Shown here piece after piece: positions 60,401 to 64,000 of a stretch of DNA of 64,000 nucleotides. The stretch's first letter is position 1; each line of letters starts with the position of its first letter. This DNA is from Streptomyces sp. S.PNR 29 (lineage in GTDB: Bacteria; Actinomycetota; Actinomycetes; Streptomycetales; Streptomycetaceae). Both the position numbers and the translations under genes were made by a program. The notes beneath the pieces are model-generated. The model was not told the origin of the DNA. It worked only from the letters and a program-made list of their open reading frames with translations, and did not search any database. Location of the stretch: NCBI RefSeq assembly GCF_030386795.1, contig NZ_JANUQM010000005.1, positions 491,625-555,624 of the forward strand, in the 5' to 3' direction.

Positions 60401-63400
60401 CGGATCCGCACGGTACTCGGCGTGGAACTGCCGATCGCGGTGCTGTTCGAGGCGCCGACGGTCGCGGGGGTGGCCGAGTGGCTGCGTACGGCAGATGCGG
60501 GGGTGCGCCCGGCGCTCGTGCCGGCGGTGCGGCCGGAGGTCGTGCCGTTGTCGTTCGCGCAGCGACGGCTGTGGTTCCTGCATCGGCTGGAAGGACCGAG
60601 CGCGACCTACAACATCCCCCTCGCGCTTCACCTCTCGGGCGCGGTGGATGTCGCCGCGCTGCGGGCGGCGCTGGGAGATCTGGTGGCCCGGCACGAGAGC
60701 CTGCGCACCGTCTTCCACGAGACCTCAGGTGAACCGCAGCAGGTGATTCTCGATCCTGAAGCAGTCCCCGACCTGTTGAGCACGGTGGAGACCGACTCCG
60801 ACGAACTGAACACCCAACTGCGGCGGGCCGCTCGCCATGCCTTCGACCTGACCGCCGAACCGCCGTTGCGTGCCACGCTCTTCGTGGTCGAGCCGGACGC
60901 GTACGTGTTGTTGCTGCTGTTGCACCACATCGCGGGCGATGGATGGTCCGCGGCGCCGTTGTCCCGTGATCTGGCGACGGCCTATGAGGCACGGTGCCAG
61001 GGACGGACGCCGGGGTGGGCGCCGCTGCCGGTGCAGTACGCCGACTACACCCTCTGGCAGCGCGACGTCCTCGGCGACTTCACCGACCCGGACAGCCTGT
61101 ACGCCCGCCAGCTGGCCTACTGGAAGGCCCGCCTGGACGGCATCCCCGAGGAAATCGCGTTGCCGTTCGACCGGCCACGTCCCCAGCGTGCCACGTATCG
61201 AGGCGACGCGTTGCCGGTGGAATTGCCGGCGGAGTCGCACCGGCGGCTGCGGGAACTGGCACGGGACACCGGCACCAGCGTGTTCATGGTCCTGCAAGCC
61301 GGCCTGGCCGCCCTGCTGACCCGGCTGGGTGCGGGCACCGACATCCCGATCGGCAGCCCCGTCGCCGGACGCACCGACGAAGCCCTCGACGGCCTCGTGG
61401 GCTTCTTCGTCAACACCCTGGTACTGCGCACCGACACCTCCGGCGACCCCACCTTCCACGAACTGCTCCAGCGGGTACGCGACACCGACCTCGCCGCCTG
61501 GTCACACCAGGACCTGCCCTTCGAACAACTCGTCGAAGCCCTCAACCCCACCCGCACCGCGGCCAGGCAACCCCTGTTCCAGGTCGTCGCCGCCCTGCAG
61601 AACGCGCCCGAGAGCGACTTCGACCGTCTCGGCGTACGGTCCCGTTCCGAACTGGTGGGGACGGCGACCGCCAAGTACGACCTGTTCCTCAGCCTCTGGG
61701 AGCGCCACGACGCGCAGGGCGAGCCGGGCGGTCTGGACGGCTTCATCGAGTACAGCACCGATGTGTTCGACCGAGGCACCATCGAGATGCTCTCCGCTCG
61801 GTTCATACACCTGCTGGAGACGCTGACCGCCAACCCCGACCAGCCTCTCGCGCACACCGACATCCTCCTGCCCGGAGAACAGGAGTCCCTGCTGGACCGG
61901 TCCGCGGAGGCGACCGGCGCGATCGAGGCAACGCCTCTTCCGCAGGCGTTCGAGGCTCGGGTGGGGCGGTGTTCTGAGGCTGTGGCGTTGGTGTGCGGGG
62001 ATGGGGTGGTGTCGTACGGCGAGTTGAACGCGCGGGCGAATCGGCTGGCGCGGTTGCTGGTGGCGCGGGGTGTGGGGCCGGAGCGGGTGGTGGCGTGCGC
62101 TTTCCCGCGGTCGGTGGAATTGTTCGTCGCTTTGCTGGCCGTGGTGAAGGCGGGCGGGGTTTATCTTCCCCTGGATCCGGATTACCCGGCGGAGCGGATC
62201 GGCTTCATGCTGGCCGACGCAGACCCCGTTCTGGTGTTGACGGCGGGTGAGGTGGCGTCGAAACTCGCGACGGACGCGATACCGGTCGTGGTGGTGGACG
62301 ACGCGGGGGTGGCGGCGGAATGTGAGGGCCTGCCGGATACGGATCTGACGGACACCGAACGCGGTGGTGTCCTGACGTCGTCGAGCGCGGCGTATGTGAT
62401 TTACACGTCCGGTTCGACGGGAGTTCCCAAGGGTGTGGTGGTGTCCCACGCGGGACTTGGTTCCCTCGCGGCCTCGCAGATCGAACGGTTCGGTGTACGG
62501 GATTCCAGCCGCGTTCTGCAGTTCGCGTCACCGAGCTTCGACGCCTCGGTGTCCGAGGTGTGCATGGCCTGGCTGTCGGGCGCCGCTTTGGTGGTGGCGC
62601 CGGCATCACGGCTGCTGCCCGGCGCGGGCCTGGCACAGGTGATCGCCGAGTTCGCGGTCACGCATGTGACCTTGCCGCCGTCGGTTCTCGCCGTGCTGTC
62701 CGAGGACGACCTGACGGGCGTGGAGTGTGTGGTGGTGGCCGGTGAGGCCTGTCCGGCGGATGTGGTGGAACGCTGGTCGGCCGGACGCCGGCTGGTGAAC
62801 GCCTACGGCCCGACCGAAGCAACGGTCTGTGCCACGGTGAGCGAGCCGCTGACGGGCCGCCGCGTACCACCGCTGGGCCGCGCGATCACCGGCGCACGGG
62901 TGTATGTGCTGGACGACGCCTTGCGGCCGGTCCCCGCCGGTGTGGTCGGCGAGCTGTACATCGCCGGTGCCGGCCTGGCCCGGGGCTATCTGGGCCGTGC
63001 CACGGTGACCGCGGAACGGTTCGTGGCCGACCCCTTCGGCCCCGCCGGATCACGCATGTACCGCTCAGGAGACCTCGTACGACGACGCACGGACGGAGAA
63101 CTGGAGTTCGTCGGCCGCGCCGATGACCAGGTCAAGGTCCGCGGGTACCGGATCGAACCGGGCGAGATCGAATCGGCACTGCGAGACCACGCCATGGTCG
63201 AACAGGCCGTGGTGACCGCCCGCGAGGACCGAACCGGAGACGTCCGACTGGTCGGCTACGTAGTCCCCTCCGCACACGCCGAACCCGACGAGCACGCCAA
63301 CGCCCACCAGGTCGACGAATGGCAGAAGATCTACGACGAGCACTACACGAAAACGGCTGATCTGCCCGTCGGTGAGGACTTCTCCGGTTGGAACAGCAGC

Positions 63401-64000
63401 TATGACGGTTCGCCGATCCCGCTGGCTCAGATGCGGGCGTGGCGCGCCTCCACGGTGGAACGGATCCGTTCGCTGAACCCGCGCCGGGTGCTCGAACTCG
63501 GAGTCGGCAGTGGCCTGTTGATGGCGAAGATCGCCCCGGAGTGTGAAACGTATTGGGGCACTGACTTCTCGGCGGCGGTGATCGAGAGGCTGCGCGGGCA
63601 GATCGCCTCTGTTCCCGAGCTCTCGGACCGGGTGGAACTGCGGAGTCAAGCTGCGGACGTGGTGGAAGGACTGCCGACCGGCTTCTTCGACACCATCGTC
63701 ATCAACTCGGTGGCGCAGTACTTCCCCAGCACCGGCTACCTGGTGCGCGTGATACGGCAGGCGATGGAGCTCCTCGCCCCCGGCGGGTCGGTGTTCATCG
63801 GCGACGTTCGCAACATGCGCTCACTCAGGGCCTTCCGCACCGCGATCGAACTGGGGCGAGCCGGAAGCACTGCCGAGATCTCCGAGGTGCGCACGGCAAT
63901 CGAGCAGAGCATGGCGCTGGAGAAGGAACTGCTCGTCGACCCCGAGTTCTTCACGGCTCTTGCGGATGTACTGCCCGATGTCGTGAGCGTTGATGTCCGG
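57482..64000 (+). CDS. Non-ribosomal peptide synthetase, A-nMT-PCP-C-A-nMT..., continues beyond the window
   Basis: 2173 codons in view. Module 1 has no condensation domain: A1 residues about 15-475 (A3 YTSGSTGAPKG at 165, A4 FDASVSEVCMAW at 210, A5 NAYGPTEATVCA at 300). An N-methyltransferase inserted between A8 and A10 has SAM motif VLELGVGSGLLMAK at about 536. A10 PLTPNGKVDRKAL is at 906, and PCP1 has its Ser in LGGHSLLATR at about 963. C1 (about 1019-1467) has HHIAGDGWS. Module 2 repeats A2 (from about 1490) and nMT2 (from about 1955), cut by the window edge. The pocket residues of both A domains read D-A-S-T-V-A-A-V-C (plus Lys of A10), which I recall as one of the published tyrosine codes. 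It therefore likely starts a chain with N-methyl-Tyr-like residues twice. GTG 57482 after GGAGG is preferred to ATG 57491. Confidence 0.88.
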   Translation, partial: MNDMTQTAPQAVLPDLFEARVRRCSEAVALVCGDGVVSYGELNARANRLARLLVARGVGPERVVACAFPRSVELFVALLAVVKAGGVYLPLDPDYPAERIGFMLADAEPVLVLTAGEVASKLATDAIPVVVVDDAGVAAECEGLPDTDLTDTERGGVLTSSSAAYVIYTSGSTGAPKGVVVSHAGLGSLAASQIERFGVRDSSRVLQFASPSFDASVSEVCMAWLSGAALVVAPASRLLPGAGLAQVIAEFAVTHVTLPPSVLAVLSEDDLTGVECVVVAGEACPADVVERWSAGRRLVNAYGPTEATVCATVSEPLTGRRVPPLGRAITGARVYVLDDALRPVPAGVVGELYIAGAGLARGYLGRATVTAERFVADPFGPAGSRMYRSGDLVRRRTDGELEFVGRADDQVKVRGYRIEPGEIESALRDHAMVEQAVVTAREDRTGDVRLVGYVVPSAHAEPDEHANAHQVDEWQHMHDLVYSEGTGSEAATEFGEDFSGWNSSYDGSPIPLAQMRAWRASTVERIRSLNPRRVLELGVGSGLLMAKIAPECETYWGTDFSAAVIERLRGQIASVPELSDRVELRSQAADVVEGLPTGFFDTIVINSVAQYFPNTEYFVRVIRQATELLTPGGSLFIGDIRNLRLLRLFRTAIELRRSGGSAEVSVLRQIVEQSMALEKELLVDPEFFTALADVLPDVVSVDVRIKDGTHHNELTRHRYDAVLRKQPARAVSWRDAEQLRWGQDITDLDALEELLSRRGTERLRLTGVPNRRLAGELAAVEAVADGRPVTEALAQLTTDGPGMEPDTFTQLGHRLSLWTAVTWNSHGDDGRFDVLFAPHETMSDAVPTDVYLPAAQTHDELTAYTTNPGASLSTAALTTELRHHLRERLPEYMVPAAIMALGTIPLTPNGKVDRKALPAPDFGTAGSGRAPRSPQEEILCELFADALGIARVGTDENFFALGGHSLLATRLISRIRTVLGVELPIAVLFEAPTVAGVAEWLRTADAGVRPALVPAVRPEVVPLSFAQRRLWFLHRLEGPSATYNIPLALHLSGAVDVAALRAALGDLVARHESLRTVFHETSGEPQQVILDPEAVPDLLSTVETDSDELNTQLRRAARHAFDLTAEPPLRATLFVVEPDAYVLLLLLHHIAGDGWSAAPLSRDLATAYEARCQGRTPGWAPLPVQYADYTLWQRDVLGDFTDPDSLYARQLAYWKARLDGIPEEIALPFDRPRPQRATYRGDALPVELPAESHRRLRELARDTGTSVFMVLQAGLAALLTRLGAGTDIPIGSPVAGRTDEALDGLVGFFVNTLVLRTDTSGDPTFHELLQRVRDTDLAAWSHQDLPFEQLVEALNPTRTAARQPLFQVVAALQNAPESDFDRLGVRSRSELVGTATAKYDLFLSLWERHDAQGEPGGLDGFIEYSTDVFDRGTIEMLSARFIHLLETLTANPDQPLAHTDILLPGEQESLLDRSAEATGAIEATPLPQAFEARVGRCSEAVALVCGDGVVSYGELNARANRLARLLVARGVGPERVVACAFPRSVELFVALLAVVKAGGVYLPLDPDYPAERIGFMLADADPVLVLTAGEVASKLATDAIPVVVVDDAGVAAECEGLPDTDLTDTERGGVLTSSSAAYVIYTSGSTGVPKGVVVSHAGLGSLAASQIERFGVRDSSRVLQFASPSFDASVSEVCMAWLSGAALVVAPASRLLPGAGLAQVIAEFAVTHVTLPPSVLAVLSEDDLTGVECVVVAGEACPADVVERWSAGRRLVNAYGPTEATVCATVSEPLTGRRVPPLGRAITGARVYVLDDALRPVPAGVVGELYIAGAGLARGYLGRATVTAERFVADPFGPAGSRMYRSGDLVRRRTDGELEFVGRADDQVKVRGYRIEPGEIESALRDHAMVEQAVVTAREDRTGDVRLVGYVVPSAHAEPDEHANAHQVDEWQKIYDEHYTKTADLPVGEDFSGWNSSYDGSPIPLAQMRAWRASTVERIRSLNPRRVLELGVGSGLLMAKIAPECETYWGTDFSAAVIERLRGQIASVPELSDRVELRSQAADVVEGLPTGFFDTIVINSVAQYFPSTGYLVRVIRQAMELLAPGGSVFIGDVRNMRSLRAFRTAIELGRAGSTAEISEVRTAIEQSMALEKELLVDPEFFTALADVLPDVVSVDVR
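57531..58906 (+). repeat. Direct repeat copy 1: A domain of NRPS module 1
   Basis: Nearly identical at DNA level to 61950-63325 (offset 4419 bp) over about 1.37 kb, with only scattered differences such as a short patch at 57801-57815. A second block, 58964-59320, matches 63371-63727 (offset 4407 bp). A third match around 59495-59600 reaches the window edge in copy 2. Confidence 0.85.
61950..63325 (+). repeat. Direct repeat copy 2: A domain of NRPS module 2
   Basis: Partner of 57531-58906. The methyltransferase block that follows (63371-63727) is separated from it by a 45-bp unmatched island, against 57 bp in copy 1. After 63727 there is a divergent patch, and matching resumes at 63902. Confidence 0.85.

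Noticed and set aside
59239..60718. Minus-strand frames opposite the NRPS
   Set aside because: They are antisense to an intact, motif-rich NRPS frame.

Overview
The window is very GC-rich (about 70%), with pervasive G/C third codon positions, many GTG starts, overlapping ATGA/GTGA gene junctions, mycothiol-linked enzymes, and LacI/IclR/MerR/LuxR regulators beside sugar ABC operons. This points to a Streptomyces or close relative, and to an accessory chromosomal region with several catabolic islands, many degraded genes and the left part of a hybrid PKS/NRPS biosynthetic cluster. I see no tRNA, rRNA, CRISPR array or intact insertion sequence.

1-12.6 kb: a choline/glycine-betaine oxidation and one-carbon island. 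It has the start of an OpuA/ProV-type ABC ATPase, betaine-aldehyde dehydrogenase, an MTHFR, a GMC choline dehydrogenase, an IclR regulator, a three-component Rieske demethylase (oxygenase, FAD reductase, ferredoxin), a dihydropteroate synthase, a mycothiol-dependent formaldehyde dehydrogenase with its metallo-hydrolase partner, and a wrecked BCCT transporter. Seven copies of one 36-bp tandem palindrome (two GTTGCG-N5-CGCAAC sites, 2 bp apart) lie at the promoters. Five of them are preceded by a TTGAC[A/G/C] -35 box 23-27 bp upstream. The folP gene sits behind a duplicated ferredoxin promoter and N-terminal codons. Together these read as one regulon for betaine demethylation, with formaldehyde going to folate or mycothiol.

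12.6-28.2 kb: carbohydrate uptake. A leftward LacI/ABC/GH63-like operon, a second LacI gene divergent from a rightward ABC/GH13 operon, a GH1 beta-glucosidase, and between them NUDIX, GH51 and GH43-like remnants.

28.2-43.7 kb: mixed metabolism. A TipA-like MerR regulator with a VOC protein, an aldo/keto reductase, an aminotransferase pseudogene, an amidohydrolase with a ribose-type ABC transporter, a LuxR regulator, an LLM flavin oxidoreductase, a MarR regulator, a deleted ALDH/PuuD pair, an APC permease and a P450 tail.

43.7-64 kb: a biosynthetic cluster. A long, tightly overlapping rightward operon encodes a TIM-barrel protein, a carrier protein, an AT-less KS-ACP-thioester reductase, a hydroxymalonyl-ACP-type cassette (FkbK, FkbJ, FkbI and FkbH homologues, no O-methyltransferase) with a KAS III-like enzyme inside it, an MFS exporter and an AMP-ligase. 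A leftward pair (Lon-type protease without PDZ, Sfp-type PPTase) follows. Then a large NRPS starts without a condensation domain and carries two near-identical adenylation/N-methyltransferase units; it runs off the right edge. The A-domain residues suggest an aromatic, tyrosine-like substrate twice. The product cannot be named from this window.
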